From Candidatus Mediterraneibacter colneyensis (lineage in GTDB: Bacteria > Bacillota > Clostridia > Lachnospirales > Lachnospiraceae): 14,342 bases of DNA. A program made the translations under genes and the position numbers. Positions 5,875-13,551 of the stretch are shown piece by piece. Numbering within the stretch: the first letter of the stretch is position 1; every line of letters starts with the position of its first letter. The stretch covers positions 1 through 14,342 of the forward strand of contig DXEY01000107.1 of NCBI GenBank assembly GCA_019114745.1, read 5' to 3'. Below the pieces are notes generated by a model, which worked only from the letters and a program-made list of their open reading frames with translations, did no database searches and had not been told where the DNA came from.

Positions 5875-7962
5875 ATGAAATTTATCATCAGGCATGAGAT
5901 AAAAGGCCGTCTGCGTATCCACGCTGTCCAGGGAAGGATGACGTGTGCGCAGGCGGATACTCTTTGCTGGTTTCTTGAAAAGCAGGAATATGTAACAGAC
6001 GCAAAGGTGTATGAGCGCACCGCAGACGCCGTGATCTGTTACACGGGTGACCGCGAAGAGGTGATCCGGGCGCTGCGCTGTTTCTCCTACGAGAACGCGG
6101 AGGCGCCGGATCATGTGCTGGCAAGTTCAGGAAGAGAGCTGAACTCATCGTTCCGCGAGAAACTCATTACGAAAGTGATCCTCCATTATGGAGGAAAGTT
6201 TATCATTCCCAATCCGGTGCGGAAAGTCTGGCTGACGTTCCGGGCGCTGCAGTATATCTGGAAGGGCGTCCGCTGCCTTGCGCGGCGCAGGATCGAAGTG
6301 CCGGTTCTGGATGCGGCTGCCATCGGCGTGTCCGTAGTGCGCGGGGATTTCGACACAGCGGGGTCGGTCATGTTCCTGCTCGGCGTCGGAGAACTTCTGG
6401 AGGAGTGGACTCACAAGAAGTCTGTAGGCGACCTGGCGCGCAGTATGTCGCTGAATGTAAAGAAAGTATGGCTGAAACGGGAGGAGCAGGAGGTGCTCGT
6501 CAACGCTTCTGAGATCCGCCCGGGTGATACCGTTGTGATCCATATGGGCAATGTGATCCCCTTTGACGGAGAAGTGTGCGGAGGCGAGGGCATGGTGAAC
6601 CAGGCTTCGCTGACAGGGGAGTCTCTTCCGGTGAGGAGAGCTGCGGGCAGTTTCGTCTATGCGGGAACCGTGCTCGAAGAAGGAGAGCTGGAGATACTTG
6701 TCAAGGCAGTGTCCGGCTCCACCAGGTTTGAGAAGATCGTGACAATGATCGAGGATTCAGAGAAATTAAAGTCCGCTCTTGAAAGCAAAGCAGAGCATCT
6801 GGCTGACAGACTGGTTCCCTATACCCTTCTGGGGACGGGGCTTGTCGGTCTGGTTACCCGCAATGTAACGAAAGCGCTCTCTGTACTTATGGTAGACTTT
6901 TCCTGTGCGTTAAAGCTTGCCATGCCGATCGCCGTGCTCTCAGCGATCCGTGAAGCGGGAGAGCACGGGATCACTGTAAAAGGCGGAAAATATCTGGAGG
7001 CAGTTGCAGAGGCGCAGACAGTCGTATTTGACAAGACAGGAACGCTCACAAAGGCAAAGCCCACGGTGAAAGAAGTCGTTGCATTCGGCGATTATCCGGA
7101 AGACGAGGCGCTTCGGATCGCGGCATGCCTGGAAGAGCATTTCCCGCATTCTATGGCGAAAGCAGTGGTGGATGCGGCGAAGAAAAGAAAGCTGTCCCAC
7201 GAGGAGATGCACTCGAAAGTCGAATATGTGGTAGCACACGGGATTTCATCCTATATTGAAGAGAAAAAAGTCATTATCGGGAGCAGCCATTTTGTATTTG
7301 AAGATGAAGGCTGTACCATACGGCAGGAGATGAGGGAGCGCTTTGACAGCCTGCCCCCGGAATACTCCCATCTTTACCTCGCCATAGAGCGCGAGCTGAC
7401 AGCGGTCATATGCATTGAGGATCCGCTCAGGGAAGAGGCGGCAGATATGGTGAAAATGCTGAAACAAGAAGGAGTCAGCAAGGTCGTCATGATGACCGGC
7501 GACAGTGAGCGGACGGCGGCGTCCATCGCGGGGAGCGTGGGAGTAGACGAATATTATGCGGAAGTCCTGCCGGAAGACAAAGCCAGATTCATAGAACGGG
7601 AGAAAGTATTGGGAAGAAAGGTGATCATGATCGGAGACGGGATCAATGATTCACCGGCACTTTCGGCGGCGGATGCGGGAGTCGCGATCAGTGATGGGGC
7701 AGAAATCGCCCGGGAGATCGCCGATATCACAATTGCGGCGGACGACCTGAGAACAATTGTAGTCCTGAGGCGACTTGCTGCCGCCATGATGAGACGGATC
7801 CGGTTCAATTACAGGGGAATCGTGGGAATCAATTCCGTACTTATCGCTCTCGGCGTGGGAGGTATGATCCAGCCGACAGCGTCAGCGCTCCTGCACAATA
7901 CATCGACGTTGGTAATCAGCCTTGAGAGCATGAAGGGGTTGCTTCCGGACAAAACAATATAA
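5875..7962 (+). CDS. Atypical P1B-type metal ATPase, P1B-6/FezB candidate
   Basis: A 695-residue P-type ATPase. Catalytic parts are complete: TGES (247-250), DKTGT (386-390, Asp386 phosphorylated), MMTGDS (539-544) and GDGINDSPAL (587-596). The metal-path motif is unusual: D-F-S-C-A-L-K-L-A-M-P (341-351), with Ser343-Cys344 in place of CPC or SPC. The nucleotide-domain HP pair reads HS (425-426). The N-terminal about 60 residues look like a degenerate HMA fold without CxxC but with RHEIKGRLRIH (6-16), a His/Arg-rich motif. The last helix pair ends HNTSTLVISLES. Membrane helix pairs are near 141-178, 313-358 and 643-690. These traits fit the P1B-6 group that includes FezB, which loads iron into ferrosome vesicles, rather than Cu (CPC) or Zn (DKTGT with CPC and HMA CxxC) exporters. 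No separate ribosome site is clear; coupling to the preceding gene is likely. Annotation pipelines would call it a generic heavy-metal translocating ATPase. Confidence 0.88.
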   Translation: MKFIIRHEIKGRLRIHAVQGRMTCAQADTLCWFLEKQEYVTDAKVYERTADAVICYTGDREEVIRALRCFSYENAEAPDHVLASSGRELNSSFREKLITKVILHYGGKFIIPNPVRKVWLTFRALQYIWKGVRCLARRRIEVPVLDAAAIGVSVVRGDFDTAGSVMFLLGVGELLEEWTHKKSVGDLARSMSLNVKKVWLKREEQEVLVNASEIRPGDTVVIHMGNVIPFDGEVCGGEGMVNQASLTGESLPVRRAAGSFVYAGTVLEEGELEILVKAVSGSTRFEKIVTMIEDSEKLKSALESKAEHLADRLVPYTLLGTGLVGLVTRNVTKALSVLMVDFSCALKLAMPIAVLSAIREAGEHGITVKGGKYLEAVAEAQTVVFDKTGTLTKAKPTVKEVVAFGDYPEDEALRIAACLEEHFPHSMAKAVVDAAKKRKLSHEEMHSKVEYVVAHGISSYIEEKKVIIGSSHFVFEDEGCTIRQEMRERFDSLPPEYSHLYLAIERELTAVICIEDPLREEAADMVKMLKQEGVSKVVMMTGDSERTAASIAGSVGVDEYYAEVLPEDKARFIEREKVLGRKVIMIGDGINDSPALSAADAGVAISDGAEIAREIADITIAADDLRTIVVLRRLAAAMMRRIRFNYRGIVGINSVLIALGVGGMIQPTASALLHNTSTLVISLESMKGLLPDKTI

Positions 7963-7976
7963 GCCATTCTCTGCCG

Positions 7977-8003
7977 GGATGTCAAAAAATGGATGTCAAA
8001 AAA
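7977..8003. repeat. Tandem 14-bp duplication before the terminator
   Basis: GGATGTCAAAAAA occurs at 7977-7989 and again at 7991-8003, one base apart. The second copy's A tract is also the left flank of the terminator stem. It looks like a local slippage duplication and no function is visible. Confidence 0.7.
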
Positions 8004-8025
8004 GTCAGCTTGTGCTGGCTTTTTT
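7998..8025 (+). terminator. Intrinsic terminator after the P1B ATPase
   Basis: AAAAAAGTCAGC (7998-8009), loop TTGT, GCTGGCTTTTTT (8014-8025): a 12-bp stem with one G-T pair ending in a T run. It ends the 5421-7962 operon 36 bases after its stop codon and, with its A tract, may also act on the minus strand. Confidence 0.9.
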
Positions 8026-8082
8026 GTGTTGTACAATTTTCAGGCGGACTGGCAAATTGCCGAAATTAACAGAAAATGAAAG

Positions 8083-8112
8083 TTGAAATAGATTAAATTC
8101 TAAATATATGAT
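8083..8112 (+). promoter_or_regulatory. Promoter of the surface-protein gene
   Basis: TTGAAA (8083-8088) and TATGAT (8107-8112), 18 bases apart, about 45 bases before the start. A short inverted repeat GGCAA-A-TTGCC (8051-8061) sits just upstream and could be an activator or operator site. Confidence 0.6.
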
Positions 8113-8157
8113 ACTTTTATGTAAGTAAGGTTTATTCTGGAAACGGAGAAAAAAGTT

Positions 8158-11100
8158 ATGAAAAAGGCAAAGGCGTTTGCTGCGCTTTTCAGCGCACTGT
8201 GCATTGTCCTGTCAGGTTCGGGGACCGTATACGGGGCAGAACCCCAGGCGGACGGCACGGAGCAGAAAAACGCTGTGAACACACAGCAGGAACCGGAACG
8301 TACGGTGATTCCATGGAGAGCGAATACATCTGTGGAAATCGAAGCGGAATCAGGAGAACTTGTAAATACCGGTGAGGGTGAGCTATATCCCCTTGAGGTT
8401 GTAGAGGGAGACTGGGCAAGCGGAGGTGAGTTTGTAAAAGGATTCCGCAGTGGTGATACGATCCGTTTCCCCTATACGGCAGAAAAAACAGGCTGGTATT
8501 ATCTCACGTTTACCTATCGGAGCGGAGGAAAGAATTACATTTCATGGTCAGAGGAAAACGGTAAGATAAGGTCAGGCGGACAAACTGTCACTGAGCATGA
8601 CAATGACGGGTCAGAAACTTTTACTATGCAGGTAACGATCCGTATCAAGGAAGCCGGCGAAGGAACCCTGATCCTCGGAACGGATGAGAATAATGGTCCG
8701 CAGATCGACAAGCTGGAGATCGCGCCTGCCACTGTAAGCAAAGAAAGATACTGTATGCAGAAACCCATTCGGGGTACGCATGGGGATATCAACGTATATG
8801 TCAACGGGGAACTTAAGAAAAACCCCTCGGATTCGCATATTTATTATTACGAAGGGGATGCGCTCCGGGTTGAGATCGTTCCTGACGAGGGATATGCCGT
8901 AGAGGATGTAATGATCGTTAAAGAGGGGTCTGCTTACATTGAAGATGAGATAATAAAACATCTTGGCTCGGAGACGGAGTATGAGATTCCGGATGTGAAT
9001 AATGAAAATGCAATTGACGGATCAAGCCTGATCATAAAAGCGACGTTTCGCTTTGCCCACTACATAGCGGACAACCCTCTCTATCTGCCTTCCTCAACGG
9101 GAAGCAGCGTGACGGCTGAGGCAGAGAACGGCGTACTGTCAGGAGAAGACGGGTATCAGCTCAGCTACGCATACAAAGCGGATTCCGCAGGCGTGTATGA
9201 CGTGACGCTTACCGCTGCGGACGGAACTCTTCCGGATACTTTGTCCTGGACTGAGGAATCAGGAAAAATCAAGCCGGGAAGCGTGGAGACTGAAGCGGGA
9301 GCTTCGTCGGTAACTTTCCGGATCCGTGTGCTGGAACAGGGGACAGGAAACCTGATCTTTACCGGAGATACCGGAGACGGGACGGGTCTTGACAGATTTG
9401 AGATCACACTTGCCGAATCGGACATAAAAACTGTAAATCTTAATACAGCCTCCGAAGACGGAAGCTATGTAATCGCAGGGATCAACGATCCAGGCAGGGC
9501 GGCAGAACCTGAGCATACGTGGGCGAACGGCCATGCAAGTTATGTATATTTCGGAAATTATTACCAGGACGAAGGAAAGTCGGTAAAAACCCCTGTGAAA
9601 TGGCGCGTGCTTGACGCTGATACAGAGGCATATACAGACGGACACAGCCTGCTGCTTATGTCCGATAAGGCGCTGGATAAGGCGGCTTTTAATGAGGAAA
9701 AGGGTGATGGGCATGACGAGTGGCTGTCCAGCAACTTAAGAAAGTGGCTGAACAGCGGCGAATTTGACGGGAATTACACAAAAGGCGGCTTTTTCGATGC
9801 TGCGTTTACCGGTGCAGAGCAGAGTGCAATTGCAGAAAGCTCGAAAGAGGCTGTGACTGATGTGGTTACGTGGTATGGAATAGAGGCACTTCGTTATTCT
9901 CTGGATAACAGCGGACTTGAAAATGACAGAGTATTTCTTTTGAGCCTGTCGGAAGTCCTCGATAAAACTTACGGATTTTATCCTGACATGTCCGAGTCCA
10001 GCGAGGGAAGCCGGTCTTACGAAGTGGAGACAACTCCGCTGACTGCCAAAGACGGGAAAACACTGGCAGACTGGCGTCTGCGCAGCCGCGGCGGATCTGG
10101 TGATCCGGCGGACGTGCAGGATATCGGAGGAGAATATTTCCAGATAAACTCCGCATCAGCAACTTCCAGTGATTTCGCGATCGTTCCGGCACTGAATCTT
10201 GATCTTGCGGATATCATGTTCACCACCCCTGCCGGAAGCGGAAAACCGGAAAGGCTGGAAGCAGCGGCAGACGGAAGCCATACGGAGGCGTGGAAACTGA
10301 CTTTGAGAGGCGGCAGAGGATTTGACACCGTCAGAACGGACAGCGACAGAATTGTACCGGGCGGAAAACTGGCGGTTCAGATAGACAGTCTCGGCACAGC
10401 GGACGCTGGCGTTGAGTACAGCCGGGTTTCGGCAATGATCGTTGACGCAGAAGGGACCGTACAGTACTATGGAAAAGCTGCCGAAGCAGAGACAGGCGCG
10501 GCCGATATAGACATTCCGTCAGACCTTGCGGATGGAACCTATACAATGAAGCTTTTTGCAGAAGATGTAAACGGGACAGCCGAAAACGCGCTTACCGATT
10601 ATGCAAGCAATATGGTGGATTTCACTTTTGAGATCACTACTGCGGAGATCACTTCGGCTGATGTGGCAGTTGATGTCCCTGCCGGCTCAGAGCTCCCGGA
10701 TACCGAAGCGGAAAGCACGACAGAAGGAGTGGCTTCGGTTCAGGTCGAGTGGCGTGACATGGAAGAAAATGCAGTAGAAGGCAAATTTGACTTCAACATG
10801 CAATATCAGGCAGTCGTTACCCTGACGCCGGATGAGGGATACGCATTCTCCGATACCGCGGCGGTGAGGGTAAACGGAGCAGAGGCTGATTCGGTGACGT
10901 ATAATGACGACGGCGCAGTTACAGCGGTATATACATTCCCGGCGACGGCAAAGGCAAAATTGCTCTCAATCGGCACAGTGGAAAAGGTTCCTCCGTTCGC
11001 CGGCGGTACTGCCCTGGATAAGATAGCAGAGTGGATGAACGCGAACCGCGGTACCGTTGCGATCAAAACGGAAGACGCTGATGTTATAACGGCTGATGTT

Positions 11101-11469
11101 ACATGGACGGTTGATATTGCGGAGGGAAGCTATGATCCTTCGGCAAAGACAGAGCAGACCTTTGCGCTGAAGGGAACGGTGACTCTGCCTGACGGAATCG
11201 ATGCCGGGGATGTGTCCCTGGAGATAACAGCTTCTGTAACGGTAGAGAAAGCTGCCGGCGGAGATGCCGGTGAGAAGCCCGGAGAAGGAGATCAGGGACA
11301 AAAACCCGGATCAGGCCAGGGACAGGATAAACCGGACAGTACTGGCAGCGGCAAGGAAGACAGGGCTCCGCAGACAGGCGATACAGGAACCTTTGCTTTT
11401 GCGTTATTCTGGATCATCATTTCAGGGACAGTTGTCTCTGTGATTATAATGAAGAGGAAAAGAGCATAA
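8158..11469 (+). CDS. Sortase-anchored surface protein with two CBM-like repeats and a DUF6273 (lectin-like) domain
   Basis: A 1103-residue secreted cell-wall protein. The signal peptide is residues 1-27 (MKKAKAF, hydrophobic core, cleavage near YGA|EP). Two homologous beta-rich modules follow, about 57-190 and 316-420. Both start with EAE(S/N)G, share the SW-(S/T)-E-E-(N/S)-G-K-I turn (129-136 and 363-371), and end in an I/F-R-I-(K/R)...G-x-L-I strand then D-(K/R)-L/F-E-I; they resemble CBM6/35-type modules. Residues about 458-685 match DUF6273: YVYFGNYYQ, PVKWRVLDA, LLLMSDKALD, WLSSNLRKWLN, FLLSLSEV and IVPALNLDL. Ig-like domains run from about 705 to 1035, then a Gly/Pro/Lys/Gln linker. 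The C-terminal sorting signal is APQTGD (1070-1075), a hydrophobic helix and KRKRA. A carbohydrate or mucin adhesin is plausible but unproven. GGAGA lies about 9-12 bases before the start. It is a single-gene unit flanked by terminators and unrelated to the iron genes. Confidence 0.85.
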   Translation: MKKAKAFAALFSALCIVLSGSGTVYGAEPQADGTEQKNAVNTQQEPERTVIPWRANTSVEIEAESGELVNTGEGELYPLEVVEGDWASGGEFVKGFRSGDTIRFPYTAEKTGWYYLTFTYRSGGKNYISWSEENGKIRSGGQTVTEHDNDGSETFTMQVTIRIKEAGEGTLILGTDENNGPQIDKLEIAPATVSKERYCMQKPIRGTHGDINVYVNGELKKNPSDSHIYYYEGDALRVEIVPDEGYAVEDVMIVKEGSAYIEDEIIKHLGSETEYEIPDVNNENAIDGSSLIIKATFRFAHYIADNPLYLPSSTGSSVTAEAENGVLSGEDGYQLSYAYKADSAGVYDVTLTAADGTLPDTLSWTEESGKIKPGSVETEAGASSVTFRIRVLEQGTGNLIFTGDTGDGTGLDRFEITLAESDIKTVNLNTASEDGSYVIAGINDPGRAAEPEHTWANGHASYVYFGNYYQDEGKSVKTPVKWRVLDADTEAYTDGHSLLLMSDKALDKAAFNEEKGDGHDEWLSSNLRKWLNSGEFDGNYTKGGFFDAAFTGAEQSAIAESSKEAVTDVVTWYGIEALRYSLDNSGLENDRVFLLSLSEVLDKTYGFYPDMSESSEGSRSYEVETTPLTAKDGKTLADWRLRSRGGSGDPADVQDIGGEYFQINSASATSSDFAIVPALNLDLADIMFTTPAGSGKPERLEAAADGSHTEAWKLTLRGGRGFDTVRTDSDRIVPGGKLAVQIDSLGTADAGVEYSRVSAMIVDAEGTVQYYGKAAEAETGAADIDIPSDLADGTYTMKLFAEDVNGTAENALTDYASNMVDFTFEITTAEITSADVAVDVPAGSELPDTEAESTTEGVASVQVEWRDMEENAVEGKFDFNMQYQAVVTLTPDEGYAFSDTAAVRVNGAEADSVTYNDDGAVTAVYTFPATAKAKLLSIGTVEKVPPFAGGTALDKIAEWMNANRGTVAIKTEDADVITADVTWTVDIAEGSYDPSAKTEQTFALKGTVTLPDGIDAGDVSLEITASVTVEKAAGGDAGEKPGEGDQGQKPGSGQGQDKPDSTGSGKEDRAPQTGDTGTFAFALFWIIISGTVVSVIIMKRKRA

Positions 11470-11498
11470 CGACAGAGTGATGCAGGCATAGAATAGAC

Positions 11499-11531
11499 AC
11501 AAGGGGAGATACTAAGAGTATCTCCTCTTGT
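11499..11531. terminator. 15-bp hairpin at the convergent end, overlapping the permease stop
   Basis: ACAAGGGGAGATACT (11499-11513) pairs with AGTATCTCCTCTTGT (11517-11531) with one G-T pair and a 3-base loop. It follows the surface-protein stop by about 30 bases. The last codons and stop (11512-11514) of the minus-strand permease lie inside it. There is no strong T tract on either side, so it may act by stalling polymerase or blocking exonucleases as well as terminating. Confidence 0.65.
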
Positions 11532-12156
11532 AGATTTGTGCAGAGAGCAGGCAGCTTAAGGCAAAGAGCGCAATAGAAACGGGGAAATAGACACAGAGGA
11601 GAACCGGATCCATTCCGATCAGCCTGTCGATTCCGAAGATCGCGGAGGATGCGCCGTATATGCCGCCGAGGATTGCGGCGCACAGTACGTAGAGCACTAT
11701 TCCGATCTTTTTCCCGAAGAGGAAATAAAACAGGTAGACAACGGATGTGAAAATCAGCGATACACAGATGCTCAGTCCCCATACTGTCAAGGCTTCCGGC
11801 AGGGTAATTATGCGGTACCGCCATATGTGGAAAAGCGAATAGGCGAGAGCGAGCAGTGCGCTTACACTGGTGGAAGCAAGGGCGAGCAGGTATTTTGCAA
11901 GGACGACTTCCGTCTTTGTTACGGGAAATGTAAACTGGAGCTTATAGAAATTTGCTTTCTCATCCTGCTCATAGGACGCTTCGAGCATGCATGATCCGAA
12001 GAGGATGCTGATCAGCATGACATAGAGGACAAAGGTGTACTCCGCGCTTATTGCAACGAACATGAGCGTGACAAATCCCAGTCCGAATATGTAGGATGCG
12101 AGGTTCTTTTTGATATAAAAATTCTCGTATAAGTCTTTTAGTATGATCCCTTTCAT
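11512..12156 (-). CDS. ABC-2 type transporter permease
   Basis: A 214-residue membrane protein with about six hydrophobic helices (roughly residues 20-36, 42-56, 86-106, 122-146, 152-172, 183-206). It starts MKGIILKDLYENFYIKK, a common amphipathic N-terminus of ABC-2 permeases of the YtrC/YhcJ sort, and has a cytoplasmic loop EASYEQDEKANFYKLQFTFP (60-79) that probably contacts the ATPase. Its start overlaps the ATPase stop by four bases (ATGA), so the two subunits are made together. The substrate is unknown; related GntR-controlled cassettes respond to cell-wall antibiotics or antimicrobial peptides. The stop codon sits inside a strong hairpin. Confidence 0.85.
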   Translation of the reverse strand: MKGIILKDLYENFYIKKNLASYIFGLGFVTLMFVAISAEYTFVLYVMLISILFGSCMLEASYEQDEKANFYKLQFTFPVTKTEVVLAKYLLALASTSVSALLALAYSLFHIWRYRIITLPEALTVWGLSICVSLIFTSVVYLFYFLFGKKIGIVLYVLCAAILGGIYGASSAIFGIDRLIGMDPVLLCVYFPVSIALFALSCLLSAQIYKRRYS

Positions 12157-13016
12157 TTCACTTTCTCTCCTTTCACATAGAACAGCATGATATCTTCGAC
12201 TGAGGCGTTTTCTACGGGAATATCCTGAAATACTTGGCGCAGTTTCGCACGGTTTCTGATGAGCACGTGGTAGCTGTAGGGCTCTTTTCTGTATGCAGCG
12301 ATGTCATCCCGGCTCAGGCTGTCGAATAGCTCCTGCCCGCAGGTGATGATGCCGTAATCATTCTGCATCTCGTCATAGGTTTTGATGAACTGCATCTTTC
12401 CATTATGGAGGTAGGCGATATAGTCGGCAATCTTGTCGAGATCGCTGGTGATGTGAGAGGACATGAGCACCGCATGATCTTCATTTTCTGTAAATTCCCT
12501 CAGGATCTCAAGAATCTCGTCGCGAAAAACAGGATCGAGCCCGCTGGTGGATTCGTCGAGGATCAGAAGTTTTGGGTGATGGCTCAGGGCAGCGGCAAAT
12601 TCCAGCTTCACCTTCATCCCGGTAGACAGCTTTCTGATCTTTTTCTTTTCCGGAAGGGAGAACCGCTGCAGATATTCTGTGAACAGTGCGGCGTCCCAGT
12701 TCTTATATACTTTTGAGAGGATCTTTCCGATGATCGCCGGAGTCAGGTTGGTGTCATAATGGGAATCATTAAATATAACTGCGATGTCTTCTTTGACCTC
12801 TTTACTGTGTGTTTTCATATCAAGCCCCAGCATGGATGTAAGCTCTGACTCGCTGTCAGTAATGCCGAGGATTGAGTTGATGAGCGTGGATTTCCCGGCT
12901 CCGTTTTCTCCGATCAGCCCCATGACAGTTCCGCTCGGAAGCTGAAATGAAATATCATCAAGTGCAAAGCCTTTATAGTGTTTTGTCAGATTCCTGACCT
13001 CTATTGCGTATTTCAT
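12153..13016 (-). CDS. ABC transporter ATP-binding protein
   Basis: A 287-residue cytoplasmic ATPase. Walker A GENGAGKST (36-44), the signature LSTGM (130-134, the variant common in drug- and peptide-efflux type ABC-2 ATPases rather than LSGGQ), Walker B LLILDE (150-155), D-loop SGLD (158-161) and H-loop His188 in SSHI. The C-terminal about 85 residues hold the regulatory extension typical of YtrB/BcrA-like proteins. Start 13016 is preferred over 13040 because GGGAGGA sits about 9 bases ahead and MKYAIEVRNLTKHY is the usual first strand. It starts 4 bases after the GntR stop and its stop overlaps the permease start. Confidence 0.92.
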   Translation of the reverse strand: MKYAIEVRNLTKHYKGFALDDISFQLPSGTVMGLIGENGAGKSTLINSILGITDSESELTSMLGLDMKTHSKEVKEDIAVIFNDSHYDTNLTPAIIGKILSKVYKNWDAALFTEYLQRFSLPEKKKIRKLSTGMKVKLEFAAALSHHPKLLILDESTSGLDPVFRDEILEILREFTENEDHAVLMSSHITSDLDKIADYIAYLHNGKMQFIKTYDEMQNDYGIITCGQELFDSLSRDDIAAYRKEPYSYHVLIRNRAKLRQVFQDIPVENASVEDIMLFYVKGEKVK

Positions 13017-13020
13017 AATG

Positions 13021-13395
13021 CTATTCCTCCCTGTAAACAACTTCTAATGTGGATTTCAATTCTTCCAGAGAAAGCCCGTTTTCCCGTCCGAGCGCTGCGG
13101 CATCTGAGAGCAGCTTTTCGATCCTGCGGAGGTTCTCCTCCCGGATGAAATCCTGGTTCTGTGTCGATACAAATGTGCCTTTTGCCGGCACAGTGATGAT
13201 AAAGCCGTCGCGCTGAAGGTCGTCGTATGCTCTCTGCGTCGTGATGACACTGACATGGAGATCTTTTGCCAGTCTCCGCATGGACGGCATAGCTTCTCCG
13301 GGCTTTAATTCTCCTTTCATGATCATCTCTTTGATCTGGGATGTGATCTGTTCATAGATCGGGCGGTCGCTGTCGTTACTTAAGATGATTTCCAT
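13021..13395 (-). CDS. YtrA-type GntR-family repressor
   Basis: A 124-residue regulator. The GntR winged helix spans about residues 8-75: PIYEQITSQIKEMI, GELKPGEAMPSMRRLAKDL, VSVITTQRAYDDLQRDGFI, then the wing TVPAKGTFVS. A short helical tail (about 80-124) replaces the large effector domain, as in the YtrA subfamily. Such proteins usually repress their own ABC operon until a membrane-active or cell-wall antibiotic is present; the effector here is unknown. ATG 13395 is chosen because GAGGTG lies 6 bases upstream; the GTG nine bases earlier lies inside that ribosome site. It is the first main gene of the 13395-11512 operon. Confidence 0.9.
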   Translation of the reverse strand: MEIILSNDSDRPIYEQITSQIKEMIMKGELKPGEAMPSMRRLAKDLHVSVITTQRAYDDLQRDGFIITVPAKGTFVSTQNQDFIREENLRRIEKLLSDAAALGRENGLSLEELKSTLEVVYREE

Positions 13396-13445
13396 ATCTG
13401 CCACCTCTCAGATCCGTTGCTACGGTACAGGTATCTTTGTTTCAT
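13380..13445 (-). CDS. Possible 21-residue leader peptide overlapping the ytrA start
   Basis: On the minus strand AAAGGAGG (13462-13455) stands 9 bases before an ATG at 13445, a better ribosome site than that of ytrA itself. The reading frame runs 21 codons, begins MKQRYLYRSN, and stops at 13382-13380, overlapping the ytrA start (13395) in another frame. The layout suggests a leader peptide that couples or attenuates ytrA translation. It has no family I recognise. Confidence 0.45.
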   Translation of the reverse strand: MKQRYLYRSNGSERWQIWKSS

Positions 13446-13483
13446 GCCGATGAACCTCCTTTGTCATTACTGTACTTGCTTGA

Positions 13484-13498
13484 TATATACAGTATATA
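13484..13498. promoter_or_regulatory. YtrA-type operator
   Basis: TATATAC-A-GTATATA is a 7+1+7 inverted repeat covering the -10 of the ytrA promoter. TATATACAGT recurs in direct orientation at 13527-13536, 43 bases later (about four helix turns). Both could bind the GntR dimer for autoregulation. Confidence 0.65.
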
Positions 13499-13519
13499 CG
13501 AATATGTACTGACTGTCAA
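13491..13519 (-). promoter_or_regulatory. Promoter of the ytrA-ABC operon
   Basis: On the minus strand, TTGACA (13519-13514) and TATACT (13496-13491) are 17 bases apart, nearly consensus. It lies inside the inverted repeats, as expected for a self-repressed operon, and gives a leader of roughly 85-90 bases that contains the small frame at 13445-13380. Confidence 0.8.
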
Positions 13520-13551
13520 TATCTAATATATACAGTTCGCGAAAAATTTGA

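Noticed and set aside
5578..6114. 178-residue minus-strand frame opposite the DUF6110-like and ATPase genes
   Set aside because: Composition is that of a reversed coding strand; no ribosome site or motif.
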